Below are positions 8,158 to 16,399 of a stretch of 64,000 nt of DNA, in pieces. The DNA is from a bacterium (GTDB lineage: Bacteria; Myxococcota_A; UBA9160; UBA4427), in contig JANSYR010000006.1 in assembly GCA_024742285.1 (NCBI GenBank), forward strand, positions 124,001 to 188,000, given 5' to 3'. A program made the translations under genes and the position numbers. Within the stretch, counting starts at the first letter, position 1, and every line of letters starts with the position of its first letter. The notes below the pieces were generated by a model, which saw only the letters and a list, made by a program, of their open reading frames with translations, was not told the DNA's origin and searched no databases.

Positions 8158-10263
8158 ATGCCGATCCGTCACGCCTTCGCGCTCGCCCTGTTCACCCTCT
8201 CGGGCCTCGCCTGCTCGAGCGACGAGGACACGCTGCGAGGCGGCGAGGAGGCAGCACGACCCGCGCGTGCCGTGACCCTCGAGCGGCTCGTGAGCGCCGA
8301 CGCCGAGCCGCAGAACTGGATCACCCACGGCGGAGACTACGCCGAACAGCGCTTCAGCCAGCTCGACCAGATCGACACGACGAACGTCGAAGCGCTCGGT
8401 CTCGCGTGGACCTTCGACCTCCAGACCGATCGAGGCGTCGAAGCGACCCCGCTCGTCGACGACGGGGTGATGTACGTGAGCGCCCCGTTCAGCCTCGTCC
8501 ATGCCCTCGACGCGGTCACGGGCGAGAAGCGCTGGACCTTCGACCCTGAGATGGACAGGGAGTGGGTCCGGAACGTGTGCTGTGGCTTCGTCAATCGCGG
8601 CGTCGCCCTCTACGGCGACAAGGTCTACGTCGGAACGCTCGACGGACGCCTGATCGCCATCGACCGGGAGACGGGGGAATCGGTCTGGGACGTGAACACG
8701 ATCGAGGACGGCAAGCCGTATTCGATCACGGGGGCCCCGCGCGTCGTCGAGGGCAAGGTCGTGATCGGCAACTCCGGCGCCGACTTCGGCGTCCGAGGCT
8801 ACGTCTCGGCCTACGAGGCCGAGACCGGTGCGCTCGCCTGGCGAACCTACACGGTTCCGGGAAACCCCGCGGACGGCTTCGAGTCGGAGGCGATGGCGCG
8901 CGCGGCGGCGACCTGGACGGGCGAGTGGTGGATCGCGGGCGGCGGGGGCACGCCCTGGGACGGAATGGCCTACGACCCGGAGCTCCGCCTGCTCTACGTG
9001 GGGACCGGCAACGGCTCCCCCTACGTCCGCTGGCTCAGGAGCCCGGAAGGCGGCGACAACCTCTACCTCTCGTCGATTCTCGCGCTCGATCCCGACACCG
9101 GCGAACAGGTCTGGTACTACCAGGAGACGCCCGCCGAGAGCTGGGACTACACCGCGACCGCGCCGATCATGTTGGTCGACCTCGAGATCGAGGGCCGACT
9201 CCGCAAGACGCTGCTCCACGCACCGAAGAACGGCTTCTTCTTCGTGCTCGACCGCACCGACGGCAGCTTCATCTCGGCCACACCCTTCACCACGGTGACC
9301 TGGGCGCTCGGCTACGACGAAAAGGGGCGTCCGATCGAGAACCCCGCGAAGGACTTTCGTGGGCGACCGCAGTTCATCCGACCCTCCCCCTACGGTGGGC
9401 ACAGCTGGCAGCCCTGGAGCTACCACCCGGGGACGGGGCTGGTCTACTTCCCCAAGCGCGACATGGGTTCGATCTTCGCGGGCGTGACCGAGTGGGCCTA
9501 CAAGCCGAAGACCTGGAACATGGGCTTCGACACGGCTTCCCTCGACTCCTTCAGCGAGAGCGATGGAGGCCCGATGACCGCCTCGCTGATCGCGTGGGAT
9601 CCCGTCGCGCAGAAGGAGGTCTGGAGCGTCCCCCACGTCACCGGGTTCAACGGTGGCACCCTCGCCACTGCGGGGGGGCTCGTCTTCCAGGGCAGCTCGG
9701 ACGGTCGCTTCGTCGCGTATCGTGCGACCGACGGAGAGAAGCTCTGGGAATCCCCGGCGAGCACGGGCGTGATCGCGGGCCCCGTGACCTACGAAGTCGA
9801 TGGCGAGCAGTACGTCGCCGTGACCGCCGGCTGGGGCGCTTCATTCGCGTGGTCGGGCGGGCAGCTCGCACTGGCCGCCGGGGTGCGGGGCGGCGGCCGG
9901 GTCCTGACCTTCAAGCTGGGCGCCACGGGCGTCGTTCCGACGGGCAAGCCCCCGCTCGGCCCCGTGCCGCCTCCCACCTTCCGGGTCGAATCGACGGAGG
10001 CCGAACGGGCGGAAGGCAAAGAGCTCTTCCACTTCTACTGCTCCGTCTGCCATGGCCCGATGGCCGTCGCCGGGGGATCGGTCCCCGACCTCCGCCACCT
10101 CCCGGAATCCAAGCACGCCCTCTTCGAGGACATCGTCCTCGGTGGGCTCCTCCAACGGGGCGGCATGCCGGCCTTCCCCGATCAGCTCGACTCCGACCAG
10201 GTTCGCGTCGTCCAGGCCTGGATCCTCGAGCAGGCGCGACTGGCCTCGAGCCCGACCGACTGA
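8158..10263 (+). CDS. PQQ-dependent alcohol dehydrogenase fused to cytochrome c, lipoprotein
   Basis: A 701-residue quinohaemoprotein. A lipoprotein signal (LSGLACSSDED, lipobox cysteine about residue 19) should anchor it in the periplasm. An eight-bladed PQQ propeller follows, with the vicinal Cys141-Cys142 in VCCGFVNRG and tryptophan-docking repeats such as ALDAVTGEKRW. A C-terminal cytochrome c domain has CSVCH (Cys628, Cys631, His632). Such enzymes oxidise alcohols or aldehydes and pass electrons to the respiratory chain. It closes the P450-TauD-dehydrogenase unit and likely oxidises a hydroxylated product. The substrate is inferred only in outline. Confidence 0.93.
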   Translation: MPIRHAFALALFTLSGLACSSDEDTLRGGEEAARPARAVTLERLVSADAEPQNWITHGGDYAEQRFSQLDQIDTTNVEALGLAWTFDLQTDRGVEATPLVDDGVMYVSAPFSLVHALDAVTGEKRWTFDPEMDREWVRNVCCGFVNRGVALYGDKVYVGTLDGRLIAIDRETGESVWDVNTIEDGKPYSITGAPRVVEGKVVIGNSGADFGVRGYVSAYEAETGALAWRTYTVPGNPADGFESEAMARAAATWTGEWWIAGGGGTPWDGMAYDPELRLLYVGTGNGSPYVRWLRSPEGGDNLYLSSILALDPDTGEQVWYYQETPAESWDYTATAPIMLVDLEIEGRLRKTLLHAPKNGFFFVLDRTDGSFISATPFTTVTWALGYDEKGRPIENPAKDFRGRPQFIRPSPYGGHSWQPWSYHPGTGLVYFPKRDMGSIFAGVTEWAYKPKTWNMGFDTASLDSFSESDGGPMTASLIAWDPVAQKEVWSVPHVTGFNGGTLATAGGLVFQGSSDGRFVAYRATDGEKLWESPASTGVIAGPVTYEVDGEQYVAVTAGWGASFAWSGGQLALAAGVRGGGRVLTFKLGATGVVPTGKPPLGPVPPPTFRVESTEAERAEGKELFHFYCSVCHGPMAVAGGSVPDLRHLPESKHALFEDIVLGGLLQRGGMPAFPDQLDSDQVRVVQAWILEQARLASSPTD

Positions 10264-10449
10264 GCGCGCTCGTGCTTCGCCCCGCTCGGAGACGCGTGCA
10301 CCCCGGCGCCCCATCGCCTGAATCCCTCGGCCGTGGAGGCAGGAGAGAATCCGCTCACGTGCGGAGCGCCCCGCGCCGACCGACAGGGTCGAACCCGGCA
10401 GCTTGAATTTCCCGAGCGTGAGCGCGAGGCTCGTCGACGAGGCCACGCA

Positions 10450-10488
10450 CCCAGACCACGGACCCACACCACGGACCCACACCACGGA
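10450..10488 (+). repeat. Three tandem 13-bp repeats
   Basis: The 13-base unit CCCACACCACGGA occurs three times in a row (10450-10462, 10463-10475, 10476-10488); the first copy has G in place of one C. It lies directly upstream of the ribosome binding site (AGGAGAAG at 10491) of the next gene. Confidence 0.9.
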
Positions 10489-10500
10489 CAAGGAGAAGCC

Positions 10501-11034
10501 ATGCCTTTTCTTCGAGGATCGACCCGCGGCGCACCGACGCTCATCGTCCCCTTCGCCTTTCTGGCGATCGTCGCGTGCGCGCGACTGGGCCCCGCCGAAG
10601 AACCCGAGCCCCCCGCCCCTCATCCGCGACTCGGCAAGTGGCGACTCAATCTCGAGGAGTCGATCCCGCCCCAGGGCGCGACGTTCCGTCCCTACGTCGT
10701 CGAAGTGCTGCGCGCCGACGACGTCCTCGAGTTCGAGTACACCGCCACCGGCCCCGACGGTCGCCGACACAGCTTCGGATCGAGCAGCATCGCCGACGGT
10801 GTCGTCCGCGACCTGCCGGGCTCGGGCGACACGGCGGGACTTCGTGGCGCGATGATCCGGCTACCGAACGGGTCCTACGAAGCGAGGCTGTGGGCGCCGG
10901 ACGGCTCCTACGAGAACAAGTTCTGCCAGGTGATGAAGGGCTTCGAGAAGCAGGTATGCCTCGCGACGGTGACCCACGCAGACGGGCACGTGACGTTCTT
11001 CAAGCAGGTGCTGGATCGCGTGAAGGACGAATAG
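10501..11034 (+). CDS. Putative lipoprotein of unknown function
   Basis: A 177-residue protein with signal sequence and lipobox FLAIVACARL, predicted to be lipid-anchored. The mature part is beta-rich (LGKWRLNLEES, VVEVLRADDVLEFEYTATGPDG) and resembles small secreted proteins that assess a residual solute or coat the envelope; I recognise no named family. The ATG at 10501 was chosen because AGGAGAAG precedes it and the signal peptide begins there. A strong hairpin follows the stop. Confidence 0.75.
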   Translation: MPFLRGSTRGAPTLIVPFAFLAIVACARLGPAEEPEPPAPHPRLGKWRLNLEESIPPQGATFRPYVVEVLRADDVLEFEYTATGPDGRRHSFGSSSIADGVVRDLPGSGDTAGLRGAMIRLPNGSYEARLWAPDGSYENKFCQVMKGFEKQVCLATVTHADGHVTFFKQVLDRVKDE

Positions 11035-11061
11035 CTCCTCTTGGGACGCCCCGGGCGCCGG

Positions 11062-11084
11062 GCGCGCCGGGGAATCCGGCGCGC
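11062..11084. terminator. Bidirectional hairpin between convergent genes
   Basis: Perfect 9-bp stem GCGCGCCGG / CCGGCGCGC with a 5-base loop, placed in the 55-base gap between two converging genes. No T-run follows, as is common in GC-rich genomes. Confidence 0.65.
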
Positions 11085-11089
11085 TCCGG

Positions 11090-11509
11090 TCACTCCTTGG
11101 GCGCCATCGAGCCGCTCACCTCGGCGGCTTCGCCGAAGGTCTCGAGGATCTCGACCAGGTAGCCGTCGGGGTCCAGCACGAAGGCGGCGATCACCGGCCA
11201 CTCCTCGAGCTGCACCGGCTCCGTGTGCGACTCGGCACCCCAGTCGATGCAGCGCTGGTAGAGGCCCTTGCAGTCGTCGGTCTGCAGATAGAGCTTCCAG
11301 AAGGCGTTGCCGTGCTCGATCGGTCCCTGCTGGTTTCGCTGCCAGGCCAGCTGGATGCGGTTGCCGCTCTCGCCCTGGAGGATCACCTCGCGGAAGTCCT
11401 TCTCCTCGACGCGATGGGTGACCTTCAGGCCGATCGCGTTCTCGTAGAAGTCGACGCTCTTGGCGAGATCGCTGACGTTGATGCAGTACTGGTCGACACT
11501 GACCTTCAT
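11090..11509 (-). CDS. VOC family protein (glyoxalase/dioxygenase fold)
   Basis: A 139-residue single-module vicinal-oxygen-chelate protein. It starts MKVSVDQYCINVSDLAKSVD and has the typical paired beta-alpha-beta-beta-beta units, with a glutamate metal-ligand candidate in GYLVEILETFGE. Its ATG overlaps the stop of the upstream amidohydrolase by four bases, so the two are co-translated and may act on one substrate. Catalytic activity cannot be named. Confidence 0.87.
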   Translation of the reverse strand: MKVSVDQYCINVSDLAKSVDFYENAIGLKVTHRVEEKDFREVILQGESGNRIQLAWQRNQQGPIEHGNAFWKLYLQTDDCKGLYQRCIDWGAESHTEPVQLEEWPVIAAFVLDPDGYLVEILETFGEAAEVSGSMAPKE

Positions 11510-12723
11510 TTCACAGGCTCCTTGAAAATGTTCTTGTCGGGTCCGATCCGCGCCGCGAGCGGCGCGAGCTTCTCTTCGTCGAGACCGTAGAACCGAACGG
11601 CGTTCATGCCGAGCATGTCCGAGAGCTCCTCCTCGGGGATGCCGTGAAGGGCCTCCAGCTGATGCTCGCGCGTCACCGGCCAGCTTCCTTCCGGATGCGG
11701 ATAGTCGCTCCCCCACATCATGTTGCGGACGCCGATCGCGTGGCGCATCTCCGCTTCGCGGCGGGACATGCACGAAGCCCCGATCATGATGTTCTTCTTG
11801 AACGTCTCGACGGGCGATTCGGCCAGGTGACCACGAAAGTCGCCCAGCTTCTGGGACTCCCGCGATTCACGGTAGTGGAATTCCAGGCGGTCGAGGTAGT
11901 CGGGAACCCATGCGGACGTGCCCTCGGTGATCGCGACCTTGAGCCGGGGGAAGCGCGTGAAGACGCCGCCCCAGAGCATCCAGCTGAGCGGCCGCGTCAT
12001 CCAGAAATGCACCTCCATCAGGTAGGCCCCGACGGCCCCGTCCGGAATCTGCTGCCCTTCGGCCGGCGGAAGCTGCCCGAAGAACTGTTCCATCGGTGCC
12101 GGGCCCGAGTGGAAATGCACCGGCATCTCGAGCTCTTCGCAGACCGCCCAGAACGGGTCGTAGATCGGGAAGTGGTAGGCGGGAAAGGGATCGACCATCG
12201 GCGGGAGCAATACGCCCTGGAGGCCGTTCTTCTTCGCCTCCCGGGTCTTCGCGATGGCGAGATCGATGTCCCAGTAGACGGGGATGCAGGCGAGTCCGAT
12301 CCGGCGCTCGGGCGCGGTCTGGCAGAACTCGCTCAGGAACCGGTTGTGCGCATCGCAGCCGGCCCACATGAGTTCGCCGTTCGATCCGTCGGGGCGCATC
12401 GTGAAGCCCGCACCGAAGGGCGGCGCGTTCATCTCCGTGACGCCGTCCGGGAAGAGCACCTCGGCGACGATGCCGTCGTTGTCGAGCATCTTGTCGCGGG
12501 CCTCGGGATCCCAGGCGCCCTGGAGCTCTTCCTCGTTGCCGCGACGCCAGTCCTCGTTGATCTCGGTGATCAGGAAGTAGTCGCTCATGCGCTGGGTCGC
12601 CTCGATCTGGACGGGCAGCGCTGCGTCGAAGGCCTCGCGGTACTTGGGATCGACGTAGGGCCGATAGTCGGCTGCGTGCAGTCCGGCGTGGCCGTCGGAC
12701 GAAACGACGAGGTAGCGGTCCAT
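11506..12723 (-). CDS. Amidohydrolase 2 family metal-dependent hydrolase
   Basis: A 405-residue TIM-barrel hydrolase/decarboxylase. The N-terminal SSDGHAG motif, the later HFHSGP histidine and the C-terminal MWGSDYPHPEG aspartate are the usual metal and acid/base positions of the amidohydrolase-2 group, which includes ACMSD-like decarboxylases. Start: ATG at 12723 with AAGGAG just upstream; the frame continues further but without family similarity. It is coupled to the VOC gene by an ATGA overlap. A second paralogue begins at 63545. Substrate unknown. Confidence 0.92.
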   Translation of the reverse strand: MDRYLVVSSDGHAGLHAADYRPYVDPKYREAFDAALPVQIEATQRMSDYFLITEINEDWRRGNEEELQGAWDPEARDKMLDNDGIVAEVLFPDGVTEMNAPPFGAGFTMRPDGSNGELMWAGCDAHNRFLSEFCQTAPERRIGLACIPVYWDIDLAIAKTREAKKNGLQGVLLPPMVDPFPAYHFPIYDPFWAVCEELEMPVHFHSGPAPMEQFFGQLPPAEGQQIPDGAVGAYLMEVHFWMTRPLSWMLWGGVFTRFPRLKVAITEGTSAWVPDYLDRLEFHYRESRESQKLGDFRGHLAESPVETFKKNIMIGASCMSRREAEMRHAIGVRNMMWGSDYPHPEGSWPVTREHQLEALHGIPEEELSDMLGMNAVRFYGLDEEKLAPLAARIGPDKNIFKEPVK

Positions 12724-13116
12724 CAGGATCTCCTTGCTCCGGCGCTGGGCTCTCTCCGGCCGGTCGTCTGGCGGGGATCGGCATTCTCGAGACTCGGGCC
12801 TTGCGGTCGACCCGCCCCACGGCCCGGGCCGCGAATCGGCGCGACCGTCGAGCGGCTCGGCCATCTCGATGCTCCGGCCCGGAACGGGCGGACGCGAGGA
12901 CCGAAATCCCCATGGGGCCTGCGGTCGAGCGCCGATCGCCCATCACGTATCGCCGAGTCGAAAGTACCGCTGGCAGCGAGGCGCCAACTGGCACTTGTAT
13001 GCCAATTCAGCGCAGAGAAGTCAAGCCTCCTCGCGCGGCCGCGGCCGGCGTCGGTACGGGAGATCCGGCTCCGCGGACGCGTGACCGTGCGCCCGAATGC
13101 GCCGTGGAACGGCTCG
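12724..13116. other. Intergenic region, no gene seen
   Basis: About 390 bases between two minus-strand genes. No convincing open frame in either direction. The only clear structure is the palindrome at 12986-13007; the remainder is ordinary GC-rich spacer. Confidence 0.5.
12986..13007. promoter_or_regulatory. 22-bp palindrome, candidate operator of the amidohydrolase operon
   Basis: Arms AACTGGCA and TGCCAATT around the centre CTTGTA, with one mismatch in eight. A second, overlapping TGGC-N8-GCCA lies just left (12971-12986). The A/T content is locally raised. It lies 263 bases upstream of the amidohydrolase start and no other gene is closer in that direction. Confidence 0.4.
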
Positions 13117-14070
13117 CTAACGCAGCCGCTTCTTCTGCCCCGCGCGCGCGCCCTCCCCGTTCATGAACCAGCCGAAGAAGCGCGAGGGCATGATCACGGA
13201 GAGCCGGCCGCCGACCAGCCGGATCAGATCCATGGACTTCAGCGCATAGATGTTGATGAAGAACCAGGTGTCGGGCACCAGGATGAGCTTCCCGCGGTCG
13301 AGCTGCCGGAGGGCCTGCGAAACGATCGCCGCCGGATCCATCGACGCGCCGAGCAGCTTGATGAACCGACGGCGAGCCGCCGTGATCTTGGCGTCGTAGC
13401 TCTCCGAGCCCTGGATCCCGCTCACGTGGACGGAAGCGACCCGAACGTCCGATTCGCGATACTCGAGCCACAGGCTCTCGCAGAAGATCCGCAGACCCGC
13501 CTTGGTCGCCTGGAAGACCGCGTCGAACTCCAGCGGCGAGAAGCAGTTCACCTCGTTCAGCATCACGATCGCGCCACGCCGTCGCTCGACCATCGGGGCC
13601 CCGTAGAAGTGCGTGAGCTTCACCGGCATCCCGAGGTTCATGTCGACCATGGCGCTCTTGTCCGGCAACGACATGAGGTCGAAGTGCCCGACGCGATGGA
13701 GATTCGCGTTGAGGACCAGGAACCCGACCTCGAGGTCGGCCGTCGCGTCGCGCAGCCGGTCGATCCCCGTCTCTTCCCCCAGATCGACCGCGATCGTCCG
13801 CGTCTCGACACCGGACGTCTCGCTGATCTCGGCCGCGAGGGCGTCGAGGCGCTCCTTCCCTCGAGCGACCAACGCGACGTTCATGCCCTTCTCGCCGAGC
13901 TGCCGAGCGAACTGCTCGCCGACCGTTGCGGTCGCACCCACGACGAGCGCCCAGGGGCCGTAGAGATCGCGGTAGCTCACGATCGCGACACGCCCGGCCG
14001 GCTCTCGTCGAGCTCCGTCCCCGCCTGCGGCCGATCCCCGAGCGCGATCCGCCGACGCTTCAAGATCCAC
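13117..14070 (-). CDS. Atypical SDR-fold protein lacking the catalytic tyrosine
   Basis: A 317-residue Rossmann protein of the SDR superfamily: VVGATATVGEQFAR stands where TGxxxGIG is expected and VLNANLHR where NNAG is expected. The Tyr-x-x-x-Lys motif reads FQATK, with Phe186 in place of Tyr and Lys190 kept. The serine before it is also not obvious. A C-terminal extension ends in a basic tail (GQKKRLR). The start is uncertain: GTG at 14070 gives a disordered N-terminus, while GTG at 13980 begins just before the first strand. It may be a reductase with a different proton donor, or a binding protein. Confidence 0.8.
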   Translation of the reverse strand: MDLEASADRARGSAAGGDGARREPAGRVAIVSYRDLYGPWALVVGATATVGEQFARQLGEKGMNVALVARGKERLDALAAEISETSGVETRTIAVDLGEETGIDRLRDATADLEVGFLVLNANLHRVGHFDLMSLPDKSAMVDMNLGMPVKLTHFYGAPMVERRRGAIVMLNEVNCFSPLEFDAVFQATKAGLRIFCESLWLEYRESDVRVASVHVSGIQGSESYDAKITAARRRFIKLLGASMDPAAIVSQALRQLDRGKLILVPDTWFFINIYALKSMDLIRLVGGRLSVIMPSRFFGWFMNGEGARAGQKKRLR

Positions 14071-14210
14071 ATTCCTGCCTGCACGTGCTGGCTCCGTAGC
14101 CCCCGGTCGTCGGGAAACGGCCCGATGTTATGAGACCCGCGGGCGAGAGGAAGGTCGACCACCCTACCCGAGCTCGACGGGAGTCCAGAGCCGGGCCCCG
14201 TCGATCGGCC

Positions 14211-15092
14211 TCAAAGCGACTCCGCCGCGGTCACGAATTCCTCGCCGAGGTCGGCGACGAGGCCGTAGAGATCCTCCTCGGTCGTCAGCACGACGCCGTC
14301 CCTCATGGGCGGCAGGACGACCTGATCGATCCCGGCATCCCGGTAACGGGCGAGATCGTCCGGATCGAGCGCGAAGTTCACGGCCATCAGGATCGACCGG
14401 AAGCCCTCCATGTCGAGCCCCGCCTCCGCGCGCAGGGCGCGCAGCTGCCGCAGATGCTCGGCCGCCTCTTCCGGCGTGAGGTTGATCGCCACCCAACCGT
14501 CTCCCAACCGGGCCGCCCGTCGAATCGCCGGCTTCGAGACGCCACCGACCAGAATCGGCGGATGGGGCTTCTGTACGGGGTGCGGTTCCTGAACACAGGG
14601 CGGGAGTTCGTAGTAGCGGCCGGAGAACGTTGCGACGCGATCCGTCCAGAGCCGCCGCAGGATCTCGATGTACTCGTCGCAGCGCGCGCCGCGCTCCTCG
14701 AACCGGGCGTCGACCGCCTCCATCTCCTCACGCAGCCAGCCGACGCCGATCCCGAGGTCGAGCCGCCCCCCCGAGAGCACGTCCAGGGTCGAAGCCTCCT
14801 TCGCCGCGTAGACGGGATTCCGCTGGGGGAGAAGGAAGACGCCGGTGCCGAGTCGGATCTTCGTCGTCTTCGCCGCGACGAAGGTGAGCAGATTGAGCGG
14901 CTCCATCATCCCGGTCTCCGTGGACATCGGAGGCCGCCCGGTCGTCGCGTAGGGATAGGTCGGCGCGTACTCCTCGAAGAAGACGACGTGCTCCGGCGCC
15001 CAGAGCGCAGCGAACCCGGCCGCCTCCGCCGTCTGCACGGTTCGCTCCACGAGCTGGGGCGCCCCGCCCGTGCACATCAATCCGATCTCCAT
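14211..15092 (-). CDS. LLM class F420-dependent oxidoreductase
   Basis: A 293-residue luciferase-like TIM-barrel protein starting MEIGLMCTGGAP. Motifs LWAPEHVVFF, KTTKIRLGTGVFLLP, GIGVGWLREEM and QKPHPPILVGG place it in the same subfamily as the gene at 3439-4278. It is transcribed alone, divergently from the cyclase-family gene at 15260. Use of F420 is inferred from the family. Confidence 0.9.
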   Translation of the reverse strand: MEIGLMCTGGAPQLVERTVQTAEAAGFAALWAPEHVVFFEEYAPTYPYATTGRPPMSTETGMMEPLNLLTFVAAKTTKIRLGTGVFLLPQRNPVYAAKEASTLDVLSGGRLDLGIGVGWLREEMEAVDARFEERGARCDEYIEILRRLWTDRVATFSGRYYELPPCVQEPHPVQKPHPPILVGGVSKPAIRRAARLGDGWVAINLTPEEAAEHLRQLRALRAEAGLDMEGFRSILMAVNFALDPDDLARYRDAGIDQVVLPPMRDGVVLTTEEDLYGLVADLGEEFVTAAESL

Positions 15093-15191
15093 CGCCGACT
15101 CCCTCGATGACCTCACTGTGGAGACTCGCAGAACCGCCGCCGCGGCGACAGCCGATCGGGGAGCGGATCGCCCGGCGGCGGGAGGGGGCGC

Positions 15192-15249
15192 TTCCGACGG
15201 ACCGCGCCGCTCCCTATATTCGTCGGCGTCCGCGGCGACGCGAAGGAGG
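15192..15249 (+). promoter_or_regulatory. Candidate sigma70-type promoter and RBS for the cyclase-family gene
   Basis: TATATT at 15215-15220 matches the -10 consensus in five of six positions; a weak TTCCGA lies 17 bases upstream. The inferred start near 15227 gives a leader of about 33 bases carrying GAAGGAGGG (15242-15250). Confidence 0.45.
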
Positions 15250-15259
15250 GCAGGCACGT

Positions 15260-16207
15260 ATGGGACGCAACGACCGCACCCCCCCGACGCCCGAGGAGTA
15301 CGCGCGCTATCCGGAGCGTTTCTCGAACCGCGGGCGATGGGGCGACGACGACGAGCTCGGCACGCTCAATCACATCGACGCCGACGCGCGCCGTCACGCG
15401 GCGACGCTGGTGGTCTCGGGCGAGACCGTCTCCCTCGCGCGCCCGATCGACACCCAGCCCGGCCCCGGCAACCCCTTCCCCGCCCATCACGTCGCGAGCG
15501 TCGGGACCTCGACCGGCCTCGCGGACTACATCGGCCTCTTCTTCCACGGGTTCGCGCACACGCACATCGATGCGCTCTCCCATATTCCGGACGCCGAGGG
15601 GCACTTCTACAACGGCCCGCCGGTCGGCGTGCAGCTCCCCGGCATGGCGATGCCTCAGGGCGCGACCCTCGGCATCCAGCGGATGGCCGACGGAATCGTT
15701 TCGCGCGGCGTGCTCTACGACATCCCTCGCCTTCGCGGAACCGGCTTCGTGGAGGCGAACGAACCGGTGCAGGCCTGGGAGCTCGACGACGCCGCGCGCG
15801 CCCAGGGCATCACCCCTCGCGCCGGGGACGTCGTGTGCATCCGGTCCGGTCGCGACGAATGGGCCGCAGCGCACCCCGATGCGGACGGCTGGAGCGTTCC
15901 GGCCGGCGTGCACGCTTCCGTGTGCGAGTTCCTGTACGAGACCGACGCCGCCCTTCTGTGTTGGGACATGCTCGACGCACCGACGGCGGACCAGGGCCTG
16001 CCGAATCCGATCGACATCGACACCCCCGTCCACCTCCACTGCGTCACGATTCCCCACATGGGCATGCCCCTCCTCGACAACGCGGACTTCCGCCGCCTCG
16101 CGGACGCCTGCGAGCGCCACCAGCGCTGGGAGTTCCTGTTCAGCGCGGCGCCCCTCGTGATCGACGGCGGCACGGGATCCCCGATCAACCCGATCGCCTG
16201 CTTCTAG
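15260..16207 (+). CDS. Cyclase family protein (kynurenine formamidase-like hydrolase)
   Basis: A 315-residue member of the cyclase/KynB-like metal-dependent hydrolases. The signature HTHIDALSHI, equivalent to the HxGTHxDxPxH metal site, is at about residue 98, and the later GDVVCIRSGRDEW and HCVTIPHMGM segments complete the swivelling barrel. ATG at 15260 is preceded by GAAGGAGGG and was preferred over an upstream extension. Family members open cyclic amides, lactones or isatin-like rings. No linked pathway gene decides the substrate. Confidence 0.9.
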   Translation: MGRNDRTPPTPEEYARYPERFSNRGRWGDDDELGTLNHIDADARRHAATLVVSGETVSLARPIDTQPGPGNPFPAHHVASVGTSTGLADYIGLFFHGFAHTHIDALSHIPDAEGHFYNGPPVGVQLPGMAMPQGATLGIQRMADGIVSRGVLYDIPRLRGTGFVEANEPVQAWELDDAARAQGITPRAGDVVCIRSGRDEWAAAHPDADGWSVPAGVHASVCEFLYETDAALLCWDMLDAPTADQGLPNPIDIDTPVHLHCVTIPHMGMPLLDNADFRRLADACERHQRWEFLFSAAPLVIDGGTGSPINPIACF

Positions 16208-16315
16208 CTCCTCGCCCGTCGCACCTCGGCGCGCTCGACCGGGATCCCGCGCCCGGCGCGGACGATCGGAAAATTCTGCGTCCGCCCCTCGTGAATGGGG
16301 TGTTCCTTCTATTCA

Positions 16316-16344
16316 ACGCAACCCGCACGCAACCGACACGCAAC
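16316..16344 (+). promoter_or_regulatory. Three ACGCAAC direct repeats at 11-bp period
   Basis: The heptamer ACGCAAC occurs at 16316, 16327 and 16338, each followed by a four-base spacer. Seven-base direct repeats with an 11-base period are the arrangement bound by OmpR/PhoB-type response regulators. They lie 56-84 bases upstream of the PEP-CTERM gene start at 16400. Confidence 0.45.
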
Positions 16345-16399
16345 TCGAGACCGCGAACGCGCCGGGATGAGCCCGCGCCGGCGGTGCTACGAGGTTCGC

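Noticed and set aside
16241-16250. CGGGATCCCG palindrome region downstream of the cyclase-family gene
   Set aside because: Short GC palindromes of this size are frequent in this base composition, and there is no stem-loop of terminator size.
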